A stretch of DNA of 64,000 nucleotides from Notoacmeibacter ruber. Lineage in GTDB: Bacteria; Pseudomonadota; Alphaproteobacteria; Rhizobiales; Rhizobiaceae. The notes below the pieces were generated by a model. It was given only the letters and a program-made list of their open reading frames with translations, did not search any database and was not told the DNA's origin. The stretch's first letter is position 1; each line of letters opens with the position of its first letter. The translations under genes and the position numbers were made by a program. This document shows positions 20,338 through 30,284 of this stretch, one piece after another. Location: the NCBI RefSeq assembly GCF_003668555.1, contig NZ_RCWN01000001.1:806001-870000 (forward strand). The letters run 5' to 3'.

Positions 20338-20685
20338 TCAGCCTTGCTCGATCGCAACGTGCTGAGGGTAGAAGGCAATGAAGCCGCCGATCTTGGAAAC
20401 GCCGTCCTTGGGCGTTTCATAGGTCCATGCCGCATTGTCCACAGCTTCGCCGGCTGCCGATAGGCGGTAATAATGCGCGTCGCCCTTGTGCGGGCAGTGG
20501 CTCGTCTTTTCGGTGCGGGTCATATGCTCGAAATAGACATCCTCGCGCGGAATATAGATGACAGGGGGATAGTCGCCCTCTTCAAGCAAAAGGGCATTAT
20601 CGGAAGAGGCGACAATCGCATCGTGAAATTTCACTGCCACCGGCTTTTCAAGTGGCGCGATACGGATGTGTGGACTGTCTGTCAC
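20338..20685 (-). CDS. DUF427 domain protein
   Basis: 115 aa, a complete DUF427 domain. Characteristic parts are FHDAIVASSDNALLLEEGDYPPVIYIP, the TSHCPHKGDAHYY motif (about residues 61-73) and AAWTYETP near the C-terminus. The structure class is a small beta-barrel; no activity is established for the family. It is convergent with ppdK with an 8-11 bp gap and divergent from the acyl-CoA ligase. Confidence 0.9.
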   Translation of the reverse strand: MTDSPHIRIAPLEKPVAVKFHDAIVASSDNALLLEEGDYPPVIYIPREDVYFEHMTRTEKTSHCPHKGDAHYYRLSAAGEAVDNAAWTYETPKDGVSKIGGFIAFYPQHVAIEQG

Positions 20686-20807
20686 AAAAGCTCTCCTCGT
20701 TCATTCTCGCCGCTCAACGGGGACGGGATTGACAGGTTCCGCCAGATCAACGCTTTACCCAGACGACGATGCGCCCCAAATTACGGGCCAGATCAAGGGG
20801 AGGAATT

Positions 20808-22442
20808 ATGCTGGGACTGATGCAAAAATGGCCGCTGACATGCGACCGGATCATCGACCACGCCGCGCGCCAGTTCGGAAATCGCGAGATCGTTTCACGG
20901 TCCGTGGAGGGGCCGATCGTCAGAACGACATACGGGCAGGTGGCCGAGCGGGCTCGCAAGGTCGCACGAAAGCTGACGGATGAAGGTCTGGAGAGAGGCG
21001 CCAGGATCGGGACGCTGGCCTGGAACACGGCCCGCCACCTTGAGGTCTGGTACGGCGCCATGGGAATGGGAGGCGTTTATCACACCCTCAACCCGCGTCT
21101 CTTTCCCGATCAGATCGCATGGATCGTCAATCACGCGGAAGATAGCGCTCTCTTCGTCGACCTGACATTTATGCCGATCGTCGAGAAGATCGCGTCCGAG
21201 TTGAAGACCGTAAAGACGATTGTGGTGCTGACGGATAAGGACCACATGCCCGAAAGTTCGCTCGATCTGATCTGCTACGAGGAATGGATCGCTGACGCCG
21301 AGGACGGCTTCCAATGGGTAGAGCTGGATGAGGACGAAGCGGCCGGCATGTGCTACACATCCGGCACGACGGGAAACCCGAAGGGCGTCCTCTACTCTCA
21401 CCGCTCGAACGTCCTCCATGCGATGATCGCGGCCTTGCCGGATGCAATGTCTCTGAGCGCAAATTCCGTCGTCCTGCCTGTTGTGCCGATGTTCCACGCC
21501 AATGCCTGGGGTATTGGACAGTCCGGCCCGATGACCGGCTCGAAGCTCGTGATGCCGGGCGCGAAGATGGATGGTGAGAGCATCTATGAATTGCTGGATA
21601 CCGAAAAGGTGACCTTCTCGGCGGCGGTGCCGACCGTATGGCTGATGCTGCTCCAGTATCTCGCCGATACCGGCAAGAAGTTGCCCTATCTGGAGAAGGT
21701 GGTGATCGGCGGCTCGGCCTGTCCGCCATCCATGATCGAGAAATTCCGCGATCTCTACGATGTCGATGTGATCCATGCCTGGGGCATGACGGAGATGAGC
21801 CCGCTTGGCACACTGGGGCCGCTGAAGCCGCAATTCGCCGATCTGCCGGATGAACAGAAGCTGGAGAAGAAGAGCAAGCAGGGTTTCACGCCCTTCGGCA
21901 TCGAGATGAAGATCACCGATGACGACGATAATGAGCAGCCTTGGGACGGTAAGACATTCGGCCGGCTCAAGGTTCGTGGGCCTGCCGTGGCCAAGGGATA
22001 TTACGGTGGTGCGGGCGCCGACCAGTTCGACGATCAAGGATGGTTCGATACAGGCGATGTCGCTCATATCGACAGTGACGGCTACATGCAGATCACCGAC
22101 CGCTCGAAGGACGTGATCAAATCCGGTGGCGAGTGGATTTCCACGATCGATCTAGAGAACCTCGCCGTCGCGCATCCCGATGTTGCCGAAGCCGCCGTTA
22201 TCGGCGTTTCTCATCCCAAATGGGACGAGCGTCCGCTTCTGGTCATCGTTCCCAAACAGGGCAAGGAAATCGAGAAGGACGATGTCCTGTCCTTCATGGA
22301 AGGCAAGATCGCCAAATGGTGGATGCCGAACGACGTTGTATTCGTCGACGAAATTCCGCATACGGCGACGGGCAAGATTCAGAAGATGACGCTTCGTGAC
22401 CAGTTCTCCGAATACAGCTTTCCGGACGCCGGGAACGATTGA
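20808..22442 (+). CDS. Fatty-acyl / methylmercaptopropionyl-CoA ligase (AMP-forming)
   Basis: 544 aa ANL-superfamily enzyme that activates a carboxylic acid with ATP and CoA. The P-loop-like A3 motif [12 protein letters not shown], the [13 protein letters not shown]5 motif, [11 protein letters not shown] (A7) and the C-terminal catalytic lysine region HTATGKIQK (A10) are intact. The overall pattern ([20 protein letters not shown] at the start, an [13 protein letters not shown] hinge) fits the group that includes DmdB, the 3-methylmercaptopropionate-CoA ligase of DMSP breakdown, as well as medium/long-chain fatty acid ligases; the substrate is open. The ATG at 20808 follows GGGGAGGAATT, which decides the start over the longer frame from 20769. 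Confidence 0.9.
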   Translation: MLGLMQKWPLTCDRIIDHAARQFGNREIVSRSVEGPIVRTTYGQVAERARKVARKLTDEGLERGARIGTLAWNTARHLEVWYGAMGMGGVYHTLNPRLFPDQIAWIVNHAEDSALFVDLTFMPIVEKIASELKTVKTIVVLTDKDHMPESSLDLICYEEWIADAEDGFQWVELDEDEAAGMCYTSGTTGNPKGVLYSHRSNVLHAMIAALPDAMSLSANSVVLPVVPMFHANAWGIGQSGPMTGSKLVMPGAKMDGESIYELLDTEKVTFSAAVPTVWLMLLQYLADTGKKLPYLEKVVIGGSACPPSMIEKFRDLYDVDVIHAWGMTEMSPLGTLGPLKPQFADLPDEQKLEKKSKQGFTPFGIEMKITDDDDNEQPWDGKTFGRLKVRGPAVAKGYYGGAGADQFDDQGWFDTGDVAHIDSDGYMQITDRSKDVIKSGGEWISTIDLENLAVAHPDVAEAAVIGVSHPKWDERPLLVIVPKQGKEIEKDDVLSFMEGKIAKWWMPNDVVFVDEIPHTATGKIQKMTLRDQFSEYSFPDAGND

Positions 22443-22469
22443 CATGAACAGCCGAGCAGGAAACGGGCG

Positions 22470-23240
22470 ATGACAGCGCTCGGCCTGCCGTCATCGAAGG
22501 TTGTGCTGCCCTCCCATCCTGCCGCGGGCTTCACGCACTTTCTAGCGCGGCTGACGGCGATCGTCGCGCTCGTCGCCGGCACTGCGCATTTCTTCGGGAT
22601 GATGGCGCCTCTATCGCTTTTCTGGGTGATCGGCGCGATCGTTCTGATGCTGCTTGTCTCTCTGATCACCGCAGCCATCGCGGTTCGCGCGATCTGGCGG
22701 GAGGGCGGAACGGGCCTCGGCGATCTCGCCAGTGCGTTTCTATGGGCTCTGCCCGTTCTGGTTCTTCTCTCCATTGGCGCCCTTCACGTGGTCGGCAATC
22801 CGCCATTGACGGAAATTTCCACCGACCCGGCGGAGCCGCCCCGCTTTTTGCCTCAGGAAGAAGAGCCGCTCTCTTTGCCAGAGATCCAAGCCCAGATTGC
22901 AGCTTGGCCTGATCTGACGGGGCGCCGATATGCCTCGTCCCCCGAGGAGGTCGAGGAAGCACTGCGCAACGTGATCGTCGCCAACGGGTGGTACTTTCGC
23001 GGCCAGTTCGGAACGCTGGATACAAACGGCGAACTGACTCTTCTGATCGAGGGCCGGGCGGGTATCCTGCTGTTACCGACACGAATCGCGGTCCGCATCA
23101 CCGAAGAGGGCGAAACGAGCTACGTCGACATGCGCAGCCGAACACTCGTCGGAGCCCATGATCTGGGAGGAAATGGCGCTGTCATTAACCGCCTTTTCGA
23201 CCTGCTGACGGCCGAGTTGCAGGCCACGGTCAAGACCTGA
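22470..23240 (+). CDS. DUF1499 membrane protein
   Basis: 256 aa. Three predicted transmembrane helices in the first about 115 residues (LTAIVALVAGTAHFFG; LFWVIGAIVLMLLVSLITAA; FLWALPVLVLLSIGALHVV), then a soluble DUF1499 domain from about 120 with the family features PPRFLP, a W in ANGWYFRG, and the late VDMRSRTLVGAHDLGGNGAVINR stretch. The function is unknown. It lies 27 bp after the acyl-CoA ligase with AGGAAACGGGCG before its ATG, so it is probably cotranscribed. Confidence 0.85.
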   Translation: MTALGLPSSKVVLPSHPAAGFTHFLARLTAIVALVAGTAHFFGMMAPLSLFWVIGAIVLMLLVSLITAAIAVRAIWREGGTGLGDLASAFLWALPVLVLLSIGALHVVGNPPLTEISTDPAEPPRFLPQEEEPLSLPEIQAQIAAWPDLTGRRYASSPEEVEEALRNVIVANGWYFRGQFGTLDTNGELTLLIEGRAGILLLPTRIAVRITEEGETSYVDMRSRTLVGAHDLGGNGAVINRLFDLLTAELQATVKT

Positions 23241-23257
23241 AGCGCCAGCGCTCAGCC

Positions 23258-24163
23258 TCAAGCCTGATGATAAATACTGTCGAGACGTGGCGCGGCGTCA
23301 TCCGTCCGTACCGCGCCGCGTTCGATCAAGGCTTCCAGATGGGCAAAGACATTGAGGCTGGCCGCACCGTGCAGGCGAGGGTCGATGTCGCGATAGATGG
23401 TGGCGACCATTGAGGGGATCGTGTGGTCGCCGGCAGCGAGCCGTTTGAGTATGGCGGCCTCTCTCATTTTCCGATGCGTTTTCAGCCCGCGAAGAAAAGC
23501 AGCCGGTTTTGTAACCGGCCCACCATGGCCTGGGAAATAGACTTCGTCACCCTGCCGCTCCATCAGCCGGTCGAGCGAGGCCATATAAGCGTTCATGTCG
23601 CCGTCGGGTGGCGCGACGATCGTGGTCGACCACGCCATCACGTGATCGGCGGAGAATACAGTCCCGGTCCCCTCCAAAGCGAAACAGAGGTGATTAGCCA
23701 TGTGGCCCGGCGTGTGGATCGCAGTCAGTGTGAACTCGTCCGTCTCGATCGCTTCACCACCGGCGATCATGCGGTCCGGTTGAAAGTCATGATCGCCGGA
23801 GGCATCGAGCTTGTTCTCTTCACCGACAGTCAGGTCCCGCGCGGCCCGATGCGGGCCTTCCGCGACGATCTCGCCTCCGACCCGCTGCTGTAATGGCTGT
23901 GCGAGAGGCGAGTGGTCCCGGTGGGTATGGCTGACCAGAATGTGGCTGACCGGCCGACCGTCGATGGCTTTGACGAGCCGCTCCAGATGAACCTCGTCCA
24001 TTGGTCCCGGATCAATGACAGCCACCGACCTCTCGCCGACCACATACGAGTTTGTTCCCTGAAAGGTAAAGGGCGAGACGTTGGCGCAGGTGACGCGCAA
24101 GACCTTGTCTGCAACGGGGACGGCCTCTCCATGGTGAGGCTCGAAATCGCGGTCAAACTTCAT
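23258..24163 (-). CDS. MBL-fold (LACTB2-like) hydrolase
   Basis: 301-aa metallo-beta-lactamase-fold enzyme. The zinc motif HTHRDHS (H-x-H-x-D-H), the HTPGHMANHLCF histidine and the HVMAWSTTIVAPPDG and PGHGGPV segments give the full set of metal ligands. A C-terminal winged region (HLEALIERGAV) matches the LACTB2 group, to which nuclease or hydrolase activities have been assigned; the substrate is not deducible. The ATG at 24163 has GGAAGG five bases ahead; an upstream in-frame TTG at 24187 is less likely. Convergent with DUF1499. Confidence 0.9.
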   Translation of the reverse strand: MKFDRDFEPHHGEAVPVADKVLRVTCANVSPFTFQGTNSYVVGERSVAVIDPGPMDEVHLERLVKAIDGRPVSHILVSHTHRDHSPLAQPLQQRVGGEIVAEGPHRAARDLTVGEENKLDASGDHDFQPDRMIAGGEAIETDEFTLTAIHTPGHMANHLCFALEGTGTVFSADHVMAWSTTIVAPPDGDMNAYMASLDRLMERQGDEVYFPGHGGPVTKPAAFLRGLKTHRKMREAAILKRLAAGDHTIPSMVATIYRDIDPRLHGAASLNVFAHLEALIERGAVRTDDAAPRLDSIYHQA

Positions 24164-24308
24164 GAAACCCTTCCTTTCGTCCGACAATTGGACTGGTCGC
24201 GCCTTGAAGACAAGTGTGGGTCATGAACGGAAGTGACAAATGGCCGTTGCCCCTCCGGCCTGCCTTTGCTAATGCACCCCGCCTAGGCCTTTAAGGTCCG
24301 GCTCGTAT

Positions 24309-24383
24309 TGGGGCGTAGCCAAGCGGTAAGGCAGCGGTTTTTGGTACCGCCATGCGCTGGTTCGAATCCAGCCGCCCCAGCCA
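24309..24383 (+). tRNA. tRNA-Gln (anticodon TTG)
   Basis: A full cloverleaf can be drawn: acceptor TGGGGCG/CGCCCCA, D arm, anticodon stem GCGGT/ACCGC with loop TTTTGGT (anticodon TTG), T arm GCTGG-TTCGAAT-CCAGC, discriminator G and an encoded CCA at 24381-24383. Confidence 0.97.
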
Positions 24384-24648
24384 GCCCCTTCCGATAATTC
24401 GTCAGATGAGACCGTCGATTACACTCGGCGCAGGCCCGATTCGTGTCGCCTTGAGGAAATAGAAGATTGATTTTCATAGCATTTTGCAGAAGATCATGCT
24501 TCATTATTACTGAGGAAAATATGTATTGGTAGAATGTTACTGATAAATTGCCTCTATTTTTAAAAATCGTCCGATTTCCCATGGCGGGAAATTAATCCGT
24601 ATTTAACAGCCTGTTTCTAGGATGCGGTCGGGTAGAGGACTTCAAAGA
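24384..24648. promoter_or_regulatory. AT-rich leader with inverted repeat before the second GGDEF-EAL gene
   Basis: A 265-bp gap, markedly more AT-rich than its surroundings from about 24470 on. It contains one clear inverted repeat, ATTTCCC-ATGGC-GGGAAAT at 24574-24592, about 60 bp ahead of the start and well placed as an operator or a transcript hairpin. No open reading frame in it looks coding. No integrase or attachment duplication is seen next to the tRNA. Confidence 0.4.
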
Positions 24649-27087
24649 ATGAAACAGATCAGGCGGATTCTGGCGAAGGAAAGGTCGCAACTACGCGGAA
24701 TTACATCGCGAATTCGCGCTGACCAGTTCGACAAACAAACCGCTCGAGAGCTTCGTAGCGAGCGCGTCACGGCGCTGATGTCCAACCTTATGCCGTTTAC
24801 CGTGTTCAACACGATCGTCATGATTTTCATCGCGACATGGTTCCTCGATCGTGGCATCGATCTGATTCTATATGTCTGGGGCGCTCTCCATATCGCTCTC
24901 TCGGCAATCGTCATTTTCTCCAAGGCGAAAAGAGATCCTGGACGGCCTTATTCAGGTTCGCCACGGACCACGAAAAAGATTGTGACCCAGACCATTCTGG
25001 TGGCGGCCTGCTGGTCTGTATGCTTTTATTTCCTCATTCCCGTTTCGAAAGGCGAGGACGCCCTCATTCTCAACGGACTTGCCGTAGGAGGGGTGATCCT
25101 TGGTCCGACGGTATTGCACCCCGTGCCGGCTGCGGCGCTTACCTGGCTCGCAACGACCACCCTGCTCAATACCGGTGCCTTCGTTCTCTTCGGCGGCAAC
25201 AATATGATTATCGCTTCGGTGATGAATGTCGCGTTCACGTGCGTTGCGGGGCTGAACTGTCTCAAGCAGGCGGATTACATGACCCGCCAGTTCGCGATAC
25301 GCCAGTCTCTCAAGGAAAAGCAGGACATGATCGCCTTGCTTTTGAAGGAGTACGAAGATGGGGTTCGGACCTGGCCGTGGGAATGTGACAGTTACGGTCA
25401 TATGACACGGCTTCCGGATGCAATGAAAAACCTTCTGGAGCGGTTTCACCGCTCCTATGCATGGAACATCCGCGACCTTGCCAATCTGGTCGAGGAAAAG
25501 ACCAGTGTCTCCGATGGAGTGGAGCAGCAGCTCCACATAAACAAGCGTATTGCGCAAATTCTGACCGAGCCGCGAAAGTTTCACGATTATCAGTTTCCGG
25601 TTCGCCTGGAAGAGGGGCGACAGATCTGGTTCTCGCTGAGCGGTAAGCCGACCTACGGCAATGATGGCGCCTTTCTGGGCTATCGCGGTTTGATCTCGGA
25701 TGTGACGGAAACCAAATTGGCGGAACAGAAGGTTCAGTTCCTCGCCACGCACGATCCTCTGACCGAGTTGCCGAACCGCAATCTCTACAGCGATATTCTC
25801 AATGGCTGGATCGGCGCGGATCGGCCTTTTGCATGTCTCCATATTGACCTTGACCGCTTCAAGGTCGTCAACGACTCTCTTGGTCACGGTGCCGGCGACG
25901 ATCTACTCGTGGGGGTGGCCAGGCGCCTTGAGGGTTGCGCGGAAAAGGTAACATCCCAGGCAGTCTGTGCGCGGATCGGTGGCGATGAGTTTCTCATGGC
26001 TCTGCCTCTGACCAAAGACGAGGCAGGGGCGGTGGACGAAGAAATCGTCGCGCAGATGGCGCAGAAGATCATCGACTGCCTTTCCCAGCCATTCGAACTG
26101 ACCGCCGGTACAGTAACCATCGGCGCATCGCTTGGATACTCGCTCTTTCCCGATGATGCGCTGGAACTGGCGGATCTCGACAACCGGGCGGATCTTGCCC
26201 TCTACCGTGCCAAAAGCAAGGGAAGGGGACAATTCACGCGATATCTGGCCGGCATGGATCGGCGGGCTCAGAACCGCAAGAAGCTGGAAGTCAGTCTCCG
26301 CGGGGCGATCGCCGGTGGAGAGATTCATCTCGTTTATCAGCCGGTCATCGAGCTTCAGAGCGGACGGGTGAAAACAGTCGAGGTCCTTTCTCGCTGGAAG
26401 AGCCCCAGCCATGGTTTTGTCAGCCCGCAACTCTTCATCCCGCTGGCGGAGGAAAGCGGCCTGATCCATCAGATCGGGCAATGGGTACTAGAACAGTCCT
26501 GCCGCGAAGCAGCCTCTTGGAATGACAACATTTCATTGGCGGTCAACGTTTCCGCCATCCAGATACTCCGCCCCGATTTTCCCGAAACCGTTCTCCGCAT
26601 TCTTGAGGAGACCGGCTTGGACGCCAGTCGGCTGGAACTGGAACTCACCGAAACCGTCTTGGTGCAAGAGGCGGATCTCGCCCTACAGACGATCGCAAAA
26701 CTGCGCAAAAATGGCATTCGCATCATTCTGGACGATTTCGGCACCGGCTATTCATCGCTGAGCTATCTGCACGCCTTCGCCTTTGACAAGATCAAGGTGG
26801 ACCGCTCCTTCATCATGAATCTCAGGAAAGACCCCGAGAAAGGAGGCTCGCGCGCTGACGCTCTCGTCCGGGGGATCGTCAGTCTCGGACAAATGCTGGA
26901 GGTCCCGGTGACGGCGGAGGGTATCGAAGAAGAATGGCAAGCTGAGGAATTGAGAAAGCTCGGTTGCGACTACGGCCAAGGATATCTCTTTTCCCGTCCG
27001 GTCTCGATCGCAAAACTGCGTTCCATTATCGGCATGTCGCATGGCTTTCGAAGCAGCGACCCGACTCCCGCCCGCTCGATCGCCTGA
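24649..27087 (+). CDS. Membrane GGDEF-EAL cyclic-di-GMP protein
   Basis: 812 aa. An N-terminal membrane region of about five to six helices (residues 40-210, starting LMPFTVFNTIVMIFIATWF), a divergent PAS-like sensor (about 235-355), GGDEF (about 365-525) and EAL (about 540-795). The cyclase signature is intact (IGGDEFLMALP) and the metal-binding D is in HIDLDRFKVVNDSLGH. The EAL signature reads EVL, keeping the catalytic E, and ELTE, DDFGTGYSSLSY, KVDRSF and CDYGQGYLFSRP are complete, so both activities are possible. The start is uncertain: ATG 24649 has GAGGA upstream; ATG 24622 adds nine residues. It follows tRNA-Gln with no other neighbour in its direction. Confidence 0.9.
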   Translation: MKQIRRILAKERSQLRGITSRIRADQFDKQTARELRSERVTALMSNLMPFTVFNTIVMIFIATWFLDRGIDLILYVWGALHIALSAIVIFSKAKRDPGRPYSGSPRTTKKIVTQTILVAACWSVCFYFLIPVSKGEDALILNGLAVGGVILGPTVLHPVPAAALTWLATTTLLNTGAFVLFGGNNMIIASVMNVAFTCVAGLNCLKQADYMTRQFAIRQSLKEKQDMIALLLKEYEDGVRTWPWECDSYGHMTRLPDAMKNLLERFHRSYAWNIRDLANLVEEKTSVSDGVEQQLHINKRIAQILTEPRKFHDYQFPVRLEEGRQIWFSLSGKPTYGNDGAFLGYRGLISDVTETKLAEQKVQFLATHDPLTELPNRNLYSDILNGWIGADRPFACLHIDLDRFKVVNDSLGHGAGDDLLVGVARRLEGCAEKVTSQAVCARIGGDEFLMALPLTKDEAGAVDEEIVAQMAQKIIDCLSQPFELTAGTVTIGASLGYSLFPDDALELADLDNRADLALYRAKSKGRGQFTRYLAGMDRRAQNRKKLEVSLRGAIAGGEIHLVYQPVIELQSGRVKTVEVLSRWKSPSHGFVSPQLFIPLAEESGLIHQIGQWVLEQSCREAASWNDNISLAVNVSAIQILRPDFPETVLRILEETGLDASRLELELTETVLVQEADLALQTIAKLRKNGIRIILDDFGTGYSSLSYLHAFAFDKIKVDRSFIMNLRKDPEKGGSRADALVRGIVSLGQMLEVPVTAEGIEEEWQAEELRKLGCDYGQGYLFSRPVSIAKLRSIIGMSHGFRSSDPTPARSIA

Positions 27088-27204
27088 AGATCAGGCTTCG
27101 AAAATCGTCATATTTCGTATTGGCCGTTGCCAACGCCCCGCACGACTTTACCTCGTGCCCTGAGCCGAATTGATCCGCTCAGTCTGTTTTTTTGGGAGAT
27201 ATTT

Positions 27205-28176
27205 ATGATTCCGACGGCCGAATTGCACTGCCATATCGAAGGCGCGGTAAGCCCTGAACTGGCACGCGCGATGGCTGTTCGGCAAGGCGTGGATATCAGT
27301 CGCGTCCTCGATCACGAAGGCTATCGGCGTCAGGGCTTCATGGGCTTTCTCGACAGCTACGACATCATTGCCAACCTGTTCCACACGCGTGAGGACTTTC
27401 GGCGTCTCGCCTATGATCACTACCGGACGCTTGCAAACGATGGCTGCCTATATGCGGAAATTTTTGCCTCGCCCGCTCACGCCAAGGCCGTGGGGCTTTC
27501 ACCGCAGGACTATCTGGAGGGACTGGCAGACGGCATTGCGCAGGCTGCTGCCGAAAATGCCATCGAAGGGCGCATCATCGTCACAGGTGTCCGTCACCTG
27601 GGGCCCGACGCTGTGAAAGAGGCCGCCGAAATCGCCGTTTCATGCGAAGTGGACGCCGTGACCGGCTTTGGCATGGCGGGCAACGAAATGACTGGTCGGC
27701 CGAGCGATTACACCGAAGCGTTCGACATCGCCCGGCGCGGCGGCTTGCGCCTGACGTGCCATGCGGGCGAATGGGCGGGCCCGGATGGCATTGAGGAAAC
27801 GCTGGATGCGTTGGGCGTAGAGCGCATCGGGCATGGTGTTCGCGCCGCGGAGAGCGAAGCGCTCATGCAACGCGTTGCGAATGAAGGGATCGTGCTGGAG
27901 GTCTGCCCCGGTTCGAATATTTCTCTCGGCGTCTATGAGCGTTTCGAGGATCATCCGTTGCCGAAGCTGCTGGAGGCGGGGTGCCGCGTGAGCTTGAACT
28001 CCGACGATCCGCCGCACTTCCAGACCAGTCTCGCTCACGAATACCGCATCGCGGACCAGGTGTTCGGCCTGTCGGGCGAGACCCTGCTGGCCATTACGAG
28101 AATCGCCATCGAAGCGGCCTTCGTGGATGGGGATACCCGCGCGCGTCTTCTTGAGCGACTGGACGCGAGAGCCTAG
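27205..28176 (+). CDS. add: Adenosine deaminase (possibly adenine deaminase)
   Basis: 323-aa amidohydrolase. Metal-binding H8 and H10 in ELHCHIEG, the catalytic glutamate in [14 protein letters not shown] and the DD of NSDDPPHF are present. It hydrolyses adenosine to inosine; the SDDPPHF end resembles adenine-deaminase-type members more than classical Add, so adenine is an alternative substrate. Context favours nucleoside salvage: upp follows and the deo/cdd/BMP transporter operon converges on it. The ATG at 27205 has GGGAG ahead; the frame upstream to 27127 lacks family similarity. Confidence 0.88.
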   Translation: MIPTAELHCHIEGAVSPELARAMAVRQGVDISRVLDHEGYRRQGFMGFLDSYDIIANLFHTREDFRRLAYDHYRTLANDGCLYAEIFASPAHAKAVGLSPQDYLEGLADGIAQAAAENAIEGRIIVTGVRHLGPDAVKEAAEIAVSCEVDAVTGFGMAGNEMTGRPSDYTEAFDIARRGGLRLTCHAGEWAGPDGIEETLDALGVERIGHGVRAAESEALMQRVANEGIVLEVCPGSNISLGVYERFEDHPLPKLLEAGCRVSLNSDDPPHFQTSLAHEYRIADQVFGLSGETLLAITRIAIEAAFVDGDTRARLLERLDARA

Positions 28177-28204
28177 GGTCTCCGCAAACCAGTCGGAGAC
28201 AGAT

Positions 28205-28852
28205 ATGAGCCAGCAAACAGGCACGGGGACGGTCACTGTCGTGGACCATCCTCTGGTGCAGCACAAACTGACGATCATGCGCAAAAAGGAGACCTCGACG
28301 GCGGGTTTTCGCCGTTTGCTCCGAGAGATTTCGCTGCTGCTTTGTTACGAGGTGACGCGGGGGCTCGAGATCACCCATGAGCGGATCGAGACGCCGCTGG
28401 AGGAGATGGATGCGCCGATGCTGGAGGGCAAGAAGCTCGTCTTCGCCTCGGTGCTGCGCGCCGGCAACGGCCTTCTGGAAGGCATGCTCGACCTGGTGCC
28501 CGCCGCTCGGGTGGCTCATATCGGTCTCTATCGCGATCATGAAACGCTGCAGCCGGTCCATTATTTCTACAAGGCGCCGAGCGATCTTGGGGATCGCCTC
28601 GTCATCGTTGTCGATCCGATGCTGGCGACGGCCAATTCCGCGGTGGCTGCCGTCGACAAGCTGAAGGAGGAAGGCGCCACCAATCTGCGCTTTCTCTGCC
28701 TTCTTGCGGCTCCCGAAGGGGTTGAACGTTTCACGGAAGCGCATCCGGACGTGCCGGTCTTCACCGCCTCGATCGACGATCGTCTGAACGAGAAGGGTTA
28801 CATTCTGCCGGGCCTCGGCGATGCGGGCGACCGGCTATACGGCACGAAATAA
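28205..28852 (+). CDS. upp: Uracil phosphoribosyltransferase
   Basis: 215 aa. Makes UMP from uracil and PRPP. The PRPP loop [14 protein letters not shown] and the C-terminal uracil-binding segment [18 protein letters not shown] are typical, as is the N-terminal [18 protein letters not shown]. The ATG at 28205 follows GGAGACAGAT. It is 28 bp downstream of add, probably one transcript. Uracil made by Cdd and a phosphorylase from the convergent operon would feed this step. Confidence 0.97.
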   Translation: MSQQTGTGTVTVVDHPLVQHKLTIMRKKETSTAGFRRLLREISLLLCYEVTRGLEITHERIETPLEEMDAPMLEGKKLVFASVLRAGNGLLEGMLDLVPAARVAHIGLYRDHETLQPVHYFYKAPSDLGDRLVIVVDPMLATANSAVAAVDKLKEEGATNLRFLCLLAAPEGVERFTEAHPDVPVFTASIDDRLNEKGYILPGLGDAGDRLYGTK

Positions 28853-28907
28853 AGGAGATGCGCTGCGGGGGCAGCCTGGCCCTCGGCGCTGTGCCGGGTC
28901 ATATTTC

Positions 28908-28933
28908 GAGGCGTCGATTGTCCTCGACGCCTC
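28908..28933. terminator. 10-bp inverted repeat between upp and deoA
   Basis: GAGGCGTCGA and TCGACGCCTC form a perfect 10-bp stem with a 6-base loop in the gap between convergent genes. No T-run flanks it, so termination is plausible but unproven. It can fold in both transcripts. Confidence 0.5.
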
Positions 28934-28972
28934 TAACCGTTTCAGGCTGCCATAAGGTGGCGAAAGCGCCAG

Positions 28973-30283
28973 CTATGCAGAAATGCGCTCCACAATCGCC
29001 GCCGGCACATCTCCTTCGCGGCGCCGGACAGCCGCGCGAACCCGCTTTGCAGCCAGTTCGAAGGTCGCTTCGTCTCGCGCATGAATACGACAAAGCGGCG
29101 TAGAGCCATCCCAGTCTCGCGGTACCAGATCGGTCAGGCCGACAGCATGGTCGATATTGTCCTGCGGTCGCGTGCGTCCGCCGCCAAGTTCGATGACGGC
29201 AAGGCCGAGCTCGCGTGTATCGAAGCCAAGCTGGCCGCGATAGTCTGAGCCTTCGCTCAGTGTGAGATCACGAATGATCGGAGCGGAGGGGAGGTGGTCG
29301 TCCATTCGGTCAACGAAATTGGCAGGACCGCCCAGCGCCGAGACCATCCGGCCGAAACGCTCCAGTGCCGCCCCTGACGTCAGAGCCTCTTCAGCCTTTT
29401 TCAGGCCCTCCTGGGCGCTGTCGGCCAGTCCGACGATTGCCAGCATTTCTGCGGCTAGCGCCAGCGTTATCTCGCGCAATCGCGGCTCGCTGCCGTCATC
29501 CTTCAGAAGGTTTACCGCGCTGCGAACCTCCACGGCGTTGCCCGCGGCGCTGGCCAGCGGATGATCCATGTCGGTCATCAGCGCGATGGTCGGCATGCCC
29601 GCTCCATTGGCAACCTCGACGAGGCTGGTCGCCAGTTCACGCGCTGCGTCAGCATTGGGCATAAAGGCGCCAGACCCGACTTTGACGTCCAGCACCAGTC
29701 CCTTGAGGCCGGCAGCGAGTTTCTTGGAGAGGATCGAAGCGGTGATGAGCGGCACGCTTTCGACGGTCGCGGTCACGTCGCGAATGCCATAGATCGTCTT
29801 GTCGGCGGGCGCGAGAGAGCCGGTCTGGCCGATAATCGCGCAGCCGATCTCCTTGACGACCCGGCGGAACGTCTCGTCATCCGGCTTGACGTCATAACCG
29901 GGGATCGCTTCGAACTTGTCGAGCGTGCCGCCGGTGTGGCCGAGGCCGCGTCCGGAGATCATCGGAACATAGCCGCCACAGGCTGCAATGATCGGCGCCA
30001 GAGGCAGGCTTACATTGTCGCCCACGCCCCCGGTCGAATGCTTGTCGACAACGGTCGGGCCGAGATCGCTCCAGTCGAGCACAGTCCCGGAATCGCGCAT
30101 TGCGACCGTCAATCCGACGGCTTCGTCGCGGCTCATGCCATTCAGAAAGACGGCCATGGCAAAGGCTGCGATCTGTCCCTCCGTCACGCGTCCATCCATC
30201 ACACCGGCGACGAAATCGGCGATTGCTTCTGCGGGGAGTGGGCGGCGGTCGCGCTTGGCGCGAATGAACTCCTGCGGCAGCAT
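28973..30283 (-). CDS. deoA: Thymidine phosphorylase
   Basis: 436 aa. Phosphorolysis of thymidine (and deoxyuridine) to base and 2-deoxyribose-1-phosphate. The family signature around VVDKHSTGGVGDNVSLPL and SGRGLGHTGGTLDK is present, with an N-terminal RAKRDRRPLPAEAI helix. The ATG at 30283 was chosen since it sits at the deoC stop (TGATATG) with AGG upstream. It is the last gene of the minus-strand nucleoside operon. Confidence 0.96.
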   Translation of the reverse strand: MLPQEFIRAKRDRRPLPAEAIADFVAGVMDGRVTEGQIAAFAMAVFLNGMSRDEAVGLTVAMRDSGTVLDWSDLGPTVVDKHSTGGVGDNVSLPLAPIIAACGGYVPMISGRGLGHTGGTLDKFEAIPGYDVKPDDETFRRVVKEIGCAIIGQTGSLAPADKTIYGIRDVTATVESVPLITASILSKKLAAGLKGLVLDVKVGSGAFMPNADAARELATSLVEVANGAGMPTIALMTDMDHPLASAAGNAVEVRSAVNLLKDDGSEPRLREITLALAAEMLAIVGLADSAQEGLKKAEEALTSGAALERFGRMVSALGGPANFVDRMDDHLPSAPIIRDLTLSEGSDYRGQLGFDTRELGLAVIELGGGRTRPQDNIDHAVGLTDLVPRDWDGSTPLCRIHARDEATFELAAKRVRAAVRRREGDVPAAIVERISA

Positions 30284-30284
30284 A

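Noticed and set aside
20895..22067. A 390-codon open frame on the minus strand
   Set aside because: It mirrors the acyl-CoA ligase exactly, has no ribosome-binding site or family resemblance, and is a GC-driven shadow.
24309..24648. Integration of a mobile element at tRNA-Gln
   Set aside because: No integrase, no repeated tRNA 3' end and no cargo are found; the AT-rich stretch is only about 150 bp.
28908..28933. The perfect inverted repeat as part of a dispersed repeat family
   Set aside because: I do not see another copy in the window; a simple terminator hairpin is more likely.
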